Of a stretch of DNA of 64,000 nucleotides, positions 11,590 to 22,004 are shown piece by piece (position 1 is the first letter of the stretch; every line of letters begins with the position of its first letter). The position numbers and the translations under genes are program-made. Source of the DNA: Acholoe squamosa (Eukaryota; Annelida; Polychaeta; Phyllodocida; Polynoidae); contig OX439048.1 of assembly GCA_949317995.1 (NCBI GenBank), positions 68,515,375 through 68,579,374 on the forward strand, written 5' to 3'. The notes beneath the pieces are model-generated. The model made no database searches, was not told the DNA's origin, and saw nothing but the letters and a program-made list of their open reading frames with translations.

Positions 11590-12327
11590 GAGATGATGCT
11601 GGTCCTTGTTGGCCTTACCTAACAGCAGCACATCCTGGTGTACACACACCAACCACTACATGCCCAGTTTTTGTTATTTACACTGTGGATTATTGCCTGA
11701 TTATTGGATGATTGAGCTATAATATAAGCGTGTCGAAAAAGAGGGTCGCCGGTTCGGTCAGGATGCGACATCGCTCGTAAACAATGGCAGAGCATTTCAG
11801 TCCTGTACACAAAAGTATCAAATTGAGCTCTTCCTAAATTGGTCTCCATCACATCACATGGTGGTATAAAGATACAACTAAAGATCAACATTGCAAGACA
11901 GGGTGACTTTTCAAAGAAGCTGTTGATTAAGTTTTTGGAATTTTCTTCTTAGGTTAACCCATTGATAATACACCATAATACATTCAATGATGATTCTGCC
12001 TCATGGATCTCCTTGTAAATTAAAATACAGGCATGGTTATACACATTCTAGCAAAATTAAGCTAAACACATCCTGTATATGAAAAGGTTTTAATCCTTTC
12101 TTCCTGCATATAGATCCAGTTACTGCTCTTACATGGGGATATTTCAGTATTTTTCTTTTACAATCCTTCCAATTGGATCACCATCATACATGTAAATTTA
12201 GATTAGGTGATGGCGGCATTGTTACACTTAAACACATACATCCATGCATCATGTCAGGGCCCATGGTTTAATACATCACTGATGTATCCATCACTGGTGG
12301 GTTACTCACTGGTAGCAGTGGCCAATC
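11590..12327. other. Unassigned sequence
   Basis: No exon or repeat that I can support. A minus-strand splice-donor-like GTTAG|GTAAGG is centred near 11616, but the frame upstream of it is short and lacks a convincing acceptor. Confidence 0.4.
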
Positions 12328-12624
12328 CAGGAGGGTGTTGCGAAAGGACAGGAATTCAATTCTGTCGGAGGTGCTATTCCCAAATGGGAACTGACTACCC
12401 CCAAGCAATGACTTCTCCCCTGTTTTGCAGCAAGGTAATAGGTTATAGAATTGATTCTTAAGTTTTCATGAATTGAGGAATGCTTTCCAGTATGACTCAC
12501 ATTAAGAGGATTGATTCTGAGTGTAAGGTAAGAAGTTTGTTCTGAGCAGCAGAACAGGCAGGAACTGGAAGGTGAGTTGCGTCAGTGAGAATCCGATTCC
12601 AATTCTTTTCGCAATAGCCTCCTG
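12328..12624 (-). mobile_element. Family-C MITE copy 1
   Basis: Left end CAGGAGGGTGTTGCGAAAGG; right end CTTTTCGCAATAGCCTCCTG. Internal words GGTGCTATTCCCAAATGG and GACTGACC/GACTACCC match copy 2 at 25677. Roughly 300 bp, shorter than copy 2 (412 bp), so it carries internal deletions. Strand is relative to copy 3 at 58570. Confidence 0.8.
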
Positions 12625-12739
12625 GATTTGGAACAGGAGGGGGCGCGGCCCAAAAGGAGGGGGTGCACCTCCTATATTTGGACAAATTTTAAAATATGTA
12701 GTTAAACTCTTAAGTACTGTGGAAAAATCCGCCACTGCT
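12620..12739. mobile_element. Family-K MITE copy 1 (GGATTT...CCGCCACTG ends)
   Basis: CTGGATTTGGAACAGGAGGG to AAAATCCGCCACTG, with G-run/C-run flanks inside (GGGGGCGCGGCC, GGGGGTGCACC) and AAACTCTTAAG in the middle. The same layout recurs at 17199 and 31054. It abuts the right end of the family-C copy. Confidence 0.65.
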
Positions 12740-13409
12740 ACGGTAGCGCATTGATACCTCTTGTGGCAAAGGGAACCAGTGTCTGTCAATCCTTCAAAGC
12801 AAAGCCTCCAAAAGTCAAAATGATGCATTCAAGCACTGGATATTTACCCTGAGGAATTCTTTTTCAAATGACCAAAGTTTAATTTTACAAAAGTGCAAAT
12901 TGCACTAATCCAGTGTAGGGTTAGCTTATTGAACCAATAACATAACAGTATGCAACATTGACAACTCTATAATGGAAGAATATATTAGTGAGTTGATGGA
13001 TATATTGTCAGAGACACCATGATTCAGAGACATTTATACCACCTATAGTCATCTACTATACATCAGCTGTTTGCTATATGGGTGTACTATCAGCCATACC
13101 CCATTGACCTATAGTTACACTGCTGACCTTGGTTTGACCTTAGTGTGACCTTGACGTCCCATATTGTGTATATTGACAATCATGGTGTCGCAGGTCGGGA
13201 GACTGGTGGAGCCACCTGGCGACAACATTGGTAACCGACATCCGGCGCGCTTACACCCTTGCCCTGTTCAGTCTGTTCCACATAGCCCCAATGTACCAGA
13301 CCCTAACACCTCTATGGTTAAGGTCTGTTACTGATAACCCTTTATCCCAATTTCTATTGTCCTTACAATCAGTGAGTGGACTGGGCCAGCTTGGGTATGG
13401 GTACCCAAT
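12740..13409. other. Intergenic or 5' flanking sequence with TGACCTTG-type words
   Basis: Around 13105-13160 there are several nuclear-receptor half-site-like words (TTGACCT, TGACCTTGG, TTGACCTTA, TGACCTTGA). 13180-13400 is more GC-rich and has open frames on both strands, none with matched splice sites. Confidence 0.35.
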
Positions 13410-13550
13410 ATGGCATCCACCAAACCATCACAGACCCCTATTTCCATAGTACCATCCTCCATAAGGACATGGCTATGTTTGATTGTCAGCGAGCGACAAC
13501 AATCTCATCATGCTCGTCTCCAGTTGATGCCACGGCGTGTTTTTGATGAG
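13410..13550 (+). CDS. Candidate first coding exon, unknown protein (47 codons)
   Basis: An ATG in moderate context (CAATATGG) opens 47 codons, starting MASTKPSQTPIS and ending MPRRVFDE. It ends exactly at a splice-donor-like GAG|GTAATT (13550/13551, phase 0). Beyond the donor the frame stays open only 11 codons. The peptide has a Ser/Thr/Pro-rich start, a short hydrophobic patch (WLCLIV) and a basic, glutamine-rich end. The region is more GC- and CpG-rich than its surroundings and lies outside recognised repeats. No downstream exon was found. I do not recognise the protein. A chance open frame is possible; support is the start, frame and donor coincidence only. Confidence 0.3.
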
Positions 13551-14170
13551 GTAATTTTCATTTGCCTCATCCCGAGTGGCGGGTGACCTCTGTGATCTTC
13601 GTTTGAGCTGCTCTTTCATCTGGTCATGTTGGGATGAGTCGCATTGACTTCATTTATACGCGGAATGGCGACCGGGGCCATGAGGGGTTACAATTTTCTG
13701 TGACTGTGTATAGTCATATTGACCCTATGTGGGCCAGATATATAGTGATGGATAGACAAAGTGTCATGAAAGCGGGATATTTTTTCATGTTGGCGGGTCA
13801 GGGGAAAACGAGAAGGCTCATTTTATCAATTCAGTATTAACAAATGAGAGGGAGCAACCAAAGGAGGAAGTTGGGGGGAGGGGAAGAACTTGAAATTTGG
13901 ATCAGTTTCGGGATAGATATGAGCAATTTAATTCCTAACTACAACTGGGCGCTTTACTTCTAGAGTGTCCATCCTCTCCCAGTGAGATAGTCTCACATCC
14001 AGAACAAATTAGTATCATGGCTTCTCAGTGATACGTTTTGAAAAAAGCAGAGGTGTTGAATCTGTACTGAGGTACTTTGCATGTTCAAAAAACCCTTGAG
14101 CATTAGAAATAGACATTGAATAAATGTGATGAGCTGAATCAACCAGTTCCGGAACAGTTATTCATGCCCT

Positions 14171-14385
14171 TTAACCCTTTTAAGGCCCCTGATGCAGGAG
14201 TGCATCATGCCCATTGATCGTCATGATGCACCATGAAGTGCTGGCGAGACTGCTCACCAGCACTTCATTGGAGCATCATGCCGACCCTATGGGGTGGATA
14301 TATAAACTCCCATGCTGTTGAGTAGTCTCGCCAGCACCTTATTGGTACATCATGATGACCAAGGGGCATGATGCATTAATCCAAT
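14171..14385. mobile_element. Family-H element copy 1 (TTAA-flanked, hairpin modules)
   Basis: Begins TTAACCCTTTTAAGGCCCCT then GATGCAGGAGTGCATCATGC. It contains the family-H hairpin (GAAGTGCTGGCGAG facing CACCAGCACTTCATTGG) and CCGACCCTATGGGG. The right end is degraded. TTAA flanks and CCCTTTAAGGG-type ends suggest a TTAA-targeting group such as Kolobok or piggyBac. Confidence 0.7.
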
Positions 14386-14876
14386 GAATTTATAAAAGTA
14401 GGGACGATGAAAGAACTTAAGAAATAAAGGGGGAAAAGAAAATGAAGAAAAAAAGTCCCTAGTCTGTGCAGTGTATCCCATTCTATAAATTCAGGCTATT
14501 ATCCACAGTGCTCTGGCAGATAAGCATTTCCTGTACATAATGCAATGTTTGGCCTTTCAATAAATTGTCTGTCCTATGTCACAGTATACCATGTATTCTG
14601 TCAGTCATAAATCTATACGGTAACATTCATTCCACATCACCTATACGTAAGTTAATCCCCAGTACCGAGCACACCAAGCGGGGTTGGGGGGTTGGGCCCC
14701 CTCCCTCCCCCTACGCCCACCCTCCTGAAAATGAGCCTTGGTATGACCCTGGATTATAGAAATATAGTATGGCACCCTGCCTTTATTTTCCTTGCTTGCC
14801 CCCCCCCCCTCTGATAGACAACCCCATTTTGGAATCACCCGTGAAGTCCACCTCTGAATGCCCAGGTCCGTTGTTT
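14386..14876. other. Unassigned sequence with a G/C-run MITE remnant
   Basis: 14680-14815 carries GGGGTTGGGGGGTTGGGCCC, CCTCCCTCCCCC and a C-run, resembling the interior of family K or E, but no clean ends can be placed. Confidence 0.35.
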
Positions 14877-16280
14877 GGCATGATACATCAATGACGTGCT
14901 GGCAAGCAGACTCACCAGCACTTCATTGGTGCATCATGCCAAACCTCTGAGAGTGTATCAACCCTGAAGGGTCGGCATGATGCATGAATGCAGCCCTGGC
15001 GAGTTACCTGGCAGGGGGCATTCATGCATCATGATGACCGAAGGGCATGATGCATGAATGCAGCCCAGGTGAGTTACTCACCAATCATGATGCAGCCAAG
15101 GTGTGTTACTCACCAATCATGATGCATGCATGCAGCCCAGGTGAGTTACTCACCAATCATGATGCAGCCCAGGTGAGTTACTCACCAATCATGATACATG
15201 CATGCAGCCCAGGTGAGTTACTCACCAATCATGATGCAGCCCAGGTGAGTTACTCACCAATCATGATGCAGCCCAGGTGAGTTACTCACCAATCATGATA
15301 CATGAATGCAGCCCAGGTGAGTTACTCACCAATCATGATGCAGCCCAGGTGAGTTACTCACTAATCATGATGCAGCCCAGGTGAGTTACTCACCAATCAT
15401 GATGCAGCCCAGGTGAGTTACTCACCAATCATGATACATGAATACAGCCCAGGTGAGTTACTCACCAATCATGATACATGAATGCAGCCCAGGTGAGTTA
15501 CTCACCAATCATGATACATGAATACAGCCCAGGTGAGTTACTCACCAATCATGATGCAGCCCAGGTGAGTTACTCACCCATCATGATGCAGCCCAGGTGA
15601 GTTACTCACCAATCATGATACATGGATGCAGCCCAGGTAAGTTACTCACCAATCATGATGCAGCCCAGGTGAGTTACTCACCAATCATGATACATGAATA
15701 CAGCCCAGGTGAGTTACTCACCAATCATGATGCATGGATGCAGCCCAGGTGAGTTACTCACCAATCATGATACAGCCCAGGTGAGTTACTCACCAATCAT
15801 GATGCATGAATACAGCCCAGGTGAGTTACTCACCAATCATGATGCAGCCCAGGTGAGTTACTCACCAATCATGATGCATGAATACAGCCCAGGTGAGTTA
15901 CTCACCAATCATGATGCATGAATACAGCCCAGGTGAGTTACTCACCAATCATGATGCATGAATACAGCCCAGGTGAGTTACTCACCAATCATGATGCATG
16001 AATGCAGCACAGGTGAGTTACTCACCAATCATGATGCATGAATACAGCCCAGGTGAGTTACTCACCAATCATGATACATGAATACAGCCCAGGTGAGTTA
16101 CTCACCAATCATGATGCAGCCCAGGTGAGTTACTCACCCATCATGATGCAGCCCAGGTGAGTTACTCACCAATCATGATGCATGAATACAGCCCAGGTGA
16201 GTTACTCACCAGGGCTACTTCCATGCACCAAGACCAATGGGGATAACGCACTGCTGTAGTCCTGCTCCTGAAACGGTTAA
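14877..16280. mobile_element. Family-H element copy 2 carrying a 40/32-bp array
   Basis: The left portion has the H hairpin module (ACGTGCTGGCAAGC facing CACCAGCACTTCATTGGTGC) and GCATGATGCATGAATGCAGC. The right end, CTCCTGAAACGGTTAA, resembles the reverse complement of the H terminus, with TTAA at 16277-16280. The left terminus is not identifiable. Confidence 0.6.
15047..16208. repeat. 40/32-bp minisatellite, about 32 copies, palindromic
   Basis: Units contain CAGCCCAGGTGAGTTACTCA and CCAATCATGATGC, either 40 bp or 32 bp (lacking the 8-bp CATGAATA). Each unit holds the near-palindrome GGTGAGTTACTCACC. Long and short forms are intermixed, which indicates repeated unequal exchange. The small open frames here are repeat artefacts. 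Confidence 0.95.
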
Positions 16281-17018
16281 TTACAGAACAATGTAACCAA
16301 CCCAACTAACAAGCAGTCGTCTATGGCAGATCCACCAATTATCACTCACCGACTCTGCTTAACCCCGACAAAACCCTGCCCCACTCTATCCATCTTAAAA
16401 ACATGCCGACGACAAGTCCCTGAGAATAAATCACCCATTTTTCTCCCTTTCCTCAAAGATTTATATGAAAACAAGTCCAAAATGAATCGTTGGCGGCTCG
16501 GCGTTAGGCTTCGTGCAGTCTCAGAATGTATCTCGGCTATTAATCGGGACAGTTTTATTTTGGGTTAATGCTTTGTTACGGCGTCTTTAATTGGTGTAAT
16601 GGATGGTGTCATGGCCGACCGTTAAGTCGCAGAATTCATCATAGATTTCATAATCTTATTGTATTTATGGTAACCGAGCATGATGTACTTGTCTTGCCTG
16701 AGTCATCGTAATAGTATTTGCTTATTTCATCTCCCATTTATTACAGAATCAGTATTTCTTTATTTTACAATGAATAAGAAAAAAAACATAGAATAAGAAA
16801 ATTGACATAGCCGAGGCCCAGGAAAGGATCATGAGGGTTGTGCGGAATATCATTTCAGCTTACATTTGTAATAACTATTTCATCCAAAAGGACCATCAGT
16901 TACTTGAAAATACCAAAATATGAGATCCATAAAGCAATCGTACTCATCTAAAGGGCCTCTTTTCTATTGTTTTTGGTTATGAACTAAAAACACAATCACT
17001 GCAGTTGTGGAGGTGGAG
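16281..17018. other. Unassigned; one plus-strand ORF of 81 codons (16323-16568)
   Basis: The ORF has an ATG, a basic C-terminal half and a stop. A pyrimidine-rich TTTTCTCCCTTTCCTCAAAG inside it could be an acceptor. There is no second line of evidence, so I do not call a gene. Confidence 0.3.
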
Positions 17019-17032
17019 GTTACCATGGCAAC
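17019..17032. promoter_or_regulatory. RFX X-box-like palindrome
   Basis: GTTACCATGGCAAC matches the palindromic X-box bound by RFX factors (GTTNCCATGGNAAC). RFX sites often drive ciliary genes in animals. No exon is visible nearby, so whether it acts as a promoter or enhancer element is unknown. Confidence 0.4.
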
Positions 17033-17198
17033 TAGTAAAGTGTAATTTAAAACTAGAATTCAGTTTATATTATGTAAATTAAGAAATAATTGTCTTTCTG
17101 ATGAACCTTTTTATTGGATAATCATGCCATGAAGTAGTACTTATCAACGAGTAATATGCGCTAATCATAGGCTTCCGTTTCATTGAATGGAATAAGTG

Positions 17199-17358
17199 CA
17201 GGGTCGGATCCAGGATTTTGAAAAGGGGGGGACGCCCCTCATTTAGACCCTAATTTTGGCTAAATTCTAGGGTAAAAGGATTTAGGTAAACTCTTAAGCA
17301 CAGGGAAAAAGAGTGGGGCGTGCGCCCCCGTGCCCCCCCCCCTCTAAATCCACCACTG
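17199..17358. mobile_element. Family-K MITE copy 2 with 5-bp AAGTG flanks
   Basis: CAGGGTCGGATCCAGGATTT at the left; TAAATCCACCACTG at the right (inverted). AAGTG occurs directly outside both ends (17194-17198, 17359-17363). The interior has G-runs, AAACTCTTAAG and C-runs. No coding capacity. Confidence 0.75.
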
Positions 17359-17363
17359 AAGTG

Positions 17364-18010
17364 GTAGATTATGAAAATGCATTTATGGACTGGAATGTTC
17401 ATATTTTAACAAGAAGTTTACTGTTCGGTGTGATACAATACTTCTGGGTAATGTTTAGAATGTTACCTGATATTGAGGTTAGAGTTATCTGATTATTTGT
17501 TATACACTTTATCCATAGCCAGAGGAAATTGGGACATACTCCAAGTGCAAGATAACATCTCTTATTTAACCCTGGCCAAACAACAAAGAAATGCTGTAAT
17601 TGCCAAATCAAAGGTTTAGTATAAAAGCATATTAGAGATATTACAAACAAATTCTAAATCTTTTTCAGTAATCAAAAGGATTATTTCCTCCATCATTTTA
17701 AAGGATATTGGAAAACAAATTTATAGTTCGTAAAGTGATTTGAATATAAGCCATTATAATTATCAGAGGTCAAGTTCGACAGGTGGGATCTGTGGTACAG
17801 AGCTAGGAAGTCTAATCAAAATGGGGAAAAGTTTCACCCAAATAGTACCTTAAATTATTTTCTGTTTTGACCGATAGTAAGGAAGCAAGATGCCAGAAAT
17901 GTGTAATCTGAGCAATCAGGCAATACAGTGTAGTGAGTTTATTTAAAAGCTCTGATCAGGGGAGTGGAACTTGAATGGTGAAACAGAGTGTGACTTTTTC
18001 AGATGAACCA
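17364..18010. other. Unassigned AT-rich sequence
   Basis: No supported exon, RNA or repeat. Near 17970-18000 the words GGTGAAACAGAGTGTGACTT and CTTGAATG match the interior of family B, so a small family-B fragment is present. Confidence 0.4.
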
Positions 18011-18273
18011 GGCGAGTATTTCTCAAGATGGTACGACTGCACATATCTACTACGATTTGAAGCCCTGAAAATTAGAGTGGGAGATCGTAGACATGCACTA
18101 GAACTGGCCTGTACGATCAGCACTTAAAGCAGTAGTTATACAAGGTTTGGTATGGCAGTCGTACCAGTGTATTCACTAGTCTCCACCAGATGCAGGGCTG
18201 TAATGGCGTTATAGTAAAGGATCCTACTACGATTTGAAGGGGGTCTAGGCGTACCATCTTGAGAAATGCCTTC
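18011..18273. mobile_element. Family-D MITE copy 2 (complete reference copy)
   Basis: Left end AGTATTTCTCAAGATGGTAC; right end GTACCATCTTGAGAAATGCC, imperfect inverted repeats. Subterminal CTACTACGATTTGAAG appears near both ends, in the same orientation. The interior includes GTACGATCAGCACTTAAAGC and GGCAGTCGTACCAGTG, the single-copy ancestor of the 74-bp minisatellite at 8776. About 260 bp, no coding. Confidence 0.85.
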
Positions 18274-18396
18274 CAGAGCTATTTAGAACTAAACTTGTGC
18301 ACGATTTAGTGCTCTTTTTTTGGTTTTTGTCCTAAGCTCTTCAGGTAGGCACTACTTCTGAGAATCTACCTCCTTTTGTTTTTGCAACACCCTCAA

Positions 18397-18808
18397 CACT
18401 CAGTCTTCAGTCAATATTTACACATAGCATCAGGCCATGTCAACACTCAGGCCTCATCTTCAGTCAATATTTGCACATAGCGTCAGGCCATGTCAACACA
18501 CAGCCCTCATCTTCAGTCATTATTTACACATAGCATCAGGCCATGTCAACACACAGCCCTCATCTTCAGTCAATATTTACACATAGCGTCAGGCCATGTC
18601 AACACTCAGCCCTCATCTTCAGTCAATATTTACACATAGCGTCAGGCCATGTCAACGCTCAGCCCTCACCTTCAGTCAATATTTACACATAGCGTCAGGC
18701 CATGTCAATGCTCAGCCCTCACCTTCAGTCAATATTTACACATAGCGTCAGGCCATGTCAACACTCAGCCCTCATCTTCAGTCAATATTTGCACATAGCA
18801 TCAGGCCA
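18397..18808. repeat. 53-bp minisatellite, about 8 copies
   Basis: The unit contains CTTCAGTCAATATTTACACA and TAGCGTCAGGCCATGTCAAC. Spacing is 53 bp where measured (18541, 18594). Confidence 0.95.
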
Positions 18809-19204
18809 TGGAAGGGGATATTGATCTGCTATTTTTTGTCTCTATTTCTTGTCCATCAAAATGTGATTAAAAACAGAACAACTATAAAACTAGAATCACC
18901 TCTAGATATGTTACCTGCGAATACCGTTTATAGCCAAATAAACTTTTCGAACTTTTTGAGGGGTTGGTTGCCTATGCACGTCCCATATTGGCTTGTTGTT
19001 TAAGGAGCTTCCAAATACGTGCCATATTAAATAACCACCTTAGGTAAGGGGGTTTATAAAACCAATCTGAAGCAGACAAACAGTATTCAAATATGTGATT
19101 GTCTCAAATACGGGCTAGGGATATAGGGATCTATAAGCATTTGAATGTTTAAGCTCATATAACCCCGGGGGCACTTACTATATGTCACTGACAGGGGGAT
19201 GCGG
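18809..19204. other. Unassigned sequence
   Basis: Nothing supported beyond a plus-strand ORF that starts inside the 53-bp array. Confidence 0.4.
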
Positions 19205-19319
19205 CTTGCAAGGCCACTTTTTGGCCAAAATCCCTCTCACCAAGGGTCTAGTTTAGGCCAAAATCACTCTCACCAAGGGTCACTTTTAGCCAAAATCCCT
19301 CTCACCAAGGGTCAGTTTT
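19205..19319. repeat. Short tandem repeat, three copies of about 35 bp
   Basis: GGCCAAAATCCCTCTCACCA followed by AGGGTC is repeated three times with small indels. Confidence 0.85.
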
Positions 19320-20667
19320 CTCATATTTTGATCCCGTGCATCCAAATAAATGCCAGTTTTCAGAATTTTCTTCATAATTTCTGCTAAATATGGTCAGTTG
19401 TCATCAAAATCCCTCATACAACATGCTGCAAAATATCATATAGAAGGCCAAAACGAACACAAAGAGTTTCCTTCTTTAGAAAAAAAAAGCCATGTACTGC
19501 TGCCAGTTCATTGCGCAGTACTATGTTCTATGTTCTTTACAGACACCGACCCAGGTTGGTATGAACCACTAATAAATGCATGGCCACATTCCACAGCGGT
19601 CCCCCGCTGAGTCCAGCTCTGTATTACCAAAGCCGCCTTTTCTATCCACCCCTGGCATTACTGGTAGTGGAATCATAGTCCTGCTGCTTTCATCAGTCAT
19701 TAATTACGGCATGTTTTTAGCGATATTGGGCCATTTATTTGTTATACGACGTGTACGGGTTGGACCTTCTTGTTTTAGATTATTGTTGTACCCTGTGTAA
19801 AGGAGTACCCAGTATCTGAGACACAAATACTCTGAGTTCATAGCATGCACAGCACAATTCTTGCACTAACCTTTGTTTCATGCATAGGGCCTAAACTTCG
19901 TCCTTGGGAAAAGGAGATTGGGCAGGGAGCTGGCCCCTAATAATTACAAGATCCCGTATAGAAGCTTTACAAAAGTACACTTTATAAAAGTGTACTTTTA
20001 TAAAGTGTACTTTTAGTACAGTATAAAATCAACCATTCTTAAGCCATCATGTCATATTCAAAAAGATAATAGACATAGCCTAGATGTTTCTCTTCCCCCC
20101 ACCACACACACCCACACCCACACTAGACCAGAAACAACAATGGCGGCAGCCACATGCCTCCATGACAGTCCTGCACAAACTGTAATACCAGTCCCGCAGT
20201 GCACGCTGCAGGACCGCAGTCACTGGCGCCACTCTGATGGTAGATAAATGGCCTCATCTGATTTGTTGATAAATGGGGCATGTATGGCTGATAGACAATG
20301 ACCAGGCGTTGTGTATTATGGGTATTATTGAGCATTATGGGTAATTATACTGTCGCTGGGTGGACCACTGACCCAGCACCCTCCAAGAGGCCCGCGTCTG
20401 TTTAATTTACAACCCTGTTGCCACTAGTAACCTATAACTGCTCTTTTGTTTGCACCTCTCTAGCCTGGCTGACCCTGAGGGTTCTTTATCATATAGGGAT
20501 ATAGCAGGTTTCCACATGCAGGCAGCCATTTTGTTGAGATATAATGGTTGTACGTAAATATCACTTTTCTTATCTTTGTTTTCCTCTATTACTGGAGGTA
20601 GACCTACTTTTCGTAAAGTCGTTTGCAGTCAAACTGCATGAATTTAAGTGAAATGCAACAGCTGTAT
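19320..20667. other. Unassigned stretch with one strong palindrome
   Basis: No exon could be supported. Scattered ORFs lack splice signals. It holds the cruciform-type palindrome at 19971-20014, listed separately. Confidence 0.4.
19971..20014. repeat. 44-nt near-perfect palindrome
   Basis: AAAAGTACACTTTATAAAAG is followed by its inverted copy, with 21-nt arms around a 2-base centre. Could extrude as a cruciform. Origin unknown. Confidence 0.9.
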
Positions 20668-21950
20668 TTAACCCTTTAAGGGCCTCTGATTCATTAATGC
20701 ATCATGTCACTGATTCATTAATGCATCATGCCACTGATACATTACTGCATCATGACACTGATTCATTAATGCATCATGTCACTGATTCATTAATGCATCA
20801 TGTCACTGATTCATTAATGCATCATGCCACTGATACATTACTGCATCATGCCACTGATACATTAATGCATCATGCCACTGATACATTAATGCATCATGCC
20901 ACTGATTCATTAATGCATCATGTCACTGATTCATTAATGCATCATGTCACTGATTCATTAGTGCGTCATGCCACTGATACATTAGTGCGTCATGCCACTG
21001 ATTCATTAATGCGTCATGCCACTGATTCATTAATGCATCATGTCACTGATTCATTAATGCATCATGTCACTGATTCATTACTGCATCATGCCACTGATAC
21101 ATTACTGCATCATGCCACTGATACATTACTGCATCATGCCACTGATACATTACTGCATCATGCCACTGATTCATTAATGCATCATGTCACTGATTCATTA
21201 ATGCATCATGTCACTGATTCATTACTGCATCATGCCACTGATTCATTAATGCATCATGCCACTGATACATTACTGCATCATGCCACTGATACATTACTGC
21301 ATCATGCCACTGATTCATGCTGCATCATGCCACTGATTCATTAATGCATCATGCCACTGATTCATTACTGCATCATGCCACTGATTCATTAATGCATCAT
21401 GCCACTGATACATTACTGCATCATGCCACTGATACATTACTGCATCATGCCACTGATACATTAATGCATCATGCCACTGATACATTACTGCATCATGCCA
21501 CTGATACATTACTGCATCATGCCACTGATTCATTAATGCATCATGCCACTGATTCATTACTGCATCATGCCACTGATACATTACTGCATCATGCCACTGA
21601 TACATTACTGCATCATGCCACTGATTCACTAATGCATCATGCCACTGATACATTACTGCATTATGCCACTGATACATTACTGCATCATACCACTGATTCA
21701 CTAATGCATCATGCCACTGATACATTAATGCATCATGCCACTGATACATTACTGTATCATGCCACTGATACATTAATGCATCATGCCACTGATACATTAC
21801 TGCATCATGCCACTGATTCATTACTGCATCATGCCCATTGGTCTTCATAAAGCATGAATGCAGCCCTGGCAGGTAACTTAAAAGAGCTACATCAAAGCAT
21901 CATGATGACCGCACGACATGATCCAGTCCCAGACAGTCGCCATGATGCCA
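20668..21950. mobile_element. Family-H element copy 3 carrying a 24-bp array
   Basis: Starts TTAACCCTTTAAGGGCCTCT, the clearest family-H left end, then passes at once into the array. After the array come CATGCCCATTGGTCTTCAT, GCATGAATGCAGCCCTGGC and CATCATGATGACC, all family-H words. The right inverted terminus is not identifiable. Confidence 0.75.
20690..21838. repeat. 24-bp minisatellite, about 48 copies
   Basis: Units ACTGATTCATTAATGCATCA+TGCC and ACTGATACATTACTGCATCA+TGCC alternate irregularly. The period is a multiple of three, so long open frames occur on both strands (a His/Asp-rich 8-residue repeat on plus, a Tyr/Gln/Trp/His-rich one on minus). A one-base loss near 21320 shifts the frame. 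There is no sign of selection for coding, so I treat it as non-coding. Confidence 0.95.
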
Positions 21951-22004
21951 AGAATAGTATAGGTTCCCTAGGATATGTTACTCCATAGAGTCCTATAGTG
22001 CAAA

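Noticed and set aside
11600..11711. Serine-protease-like GVYTR word on the minus strand near a donor
   Set aside because: Only six residues, no catalytic motifs or acceptor, and other frames are equally open.
15047..16208. CRISPR-like palindromic repeats
   Set aside because: Again no spacers; two unit lengths differing by 8 bp inside a family-H element.
20697..21850. 215- and 177-codon ORFs of 8-residue repeats (His/Asp-rich)
   Set aside because: Product of the 24-bp minisatellite. Both strands are open, and a one-base loss inside the array shifts the frame without consequence.
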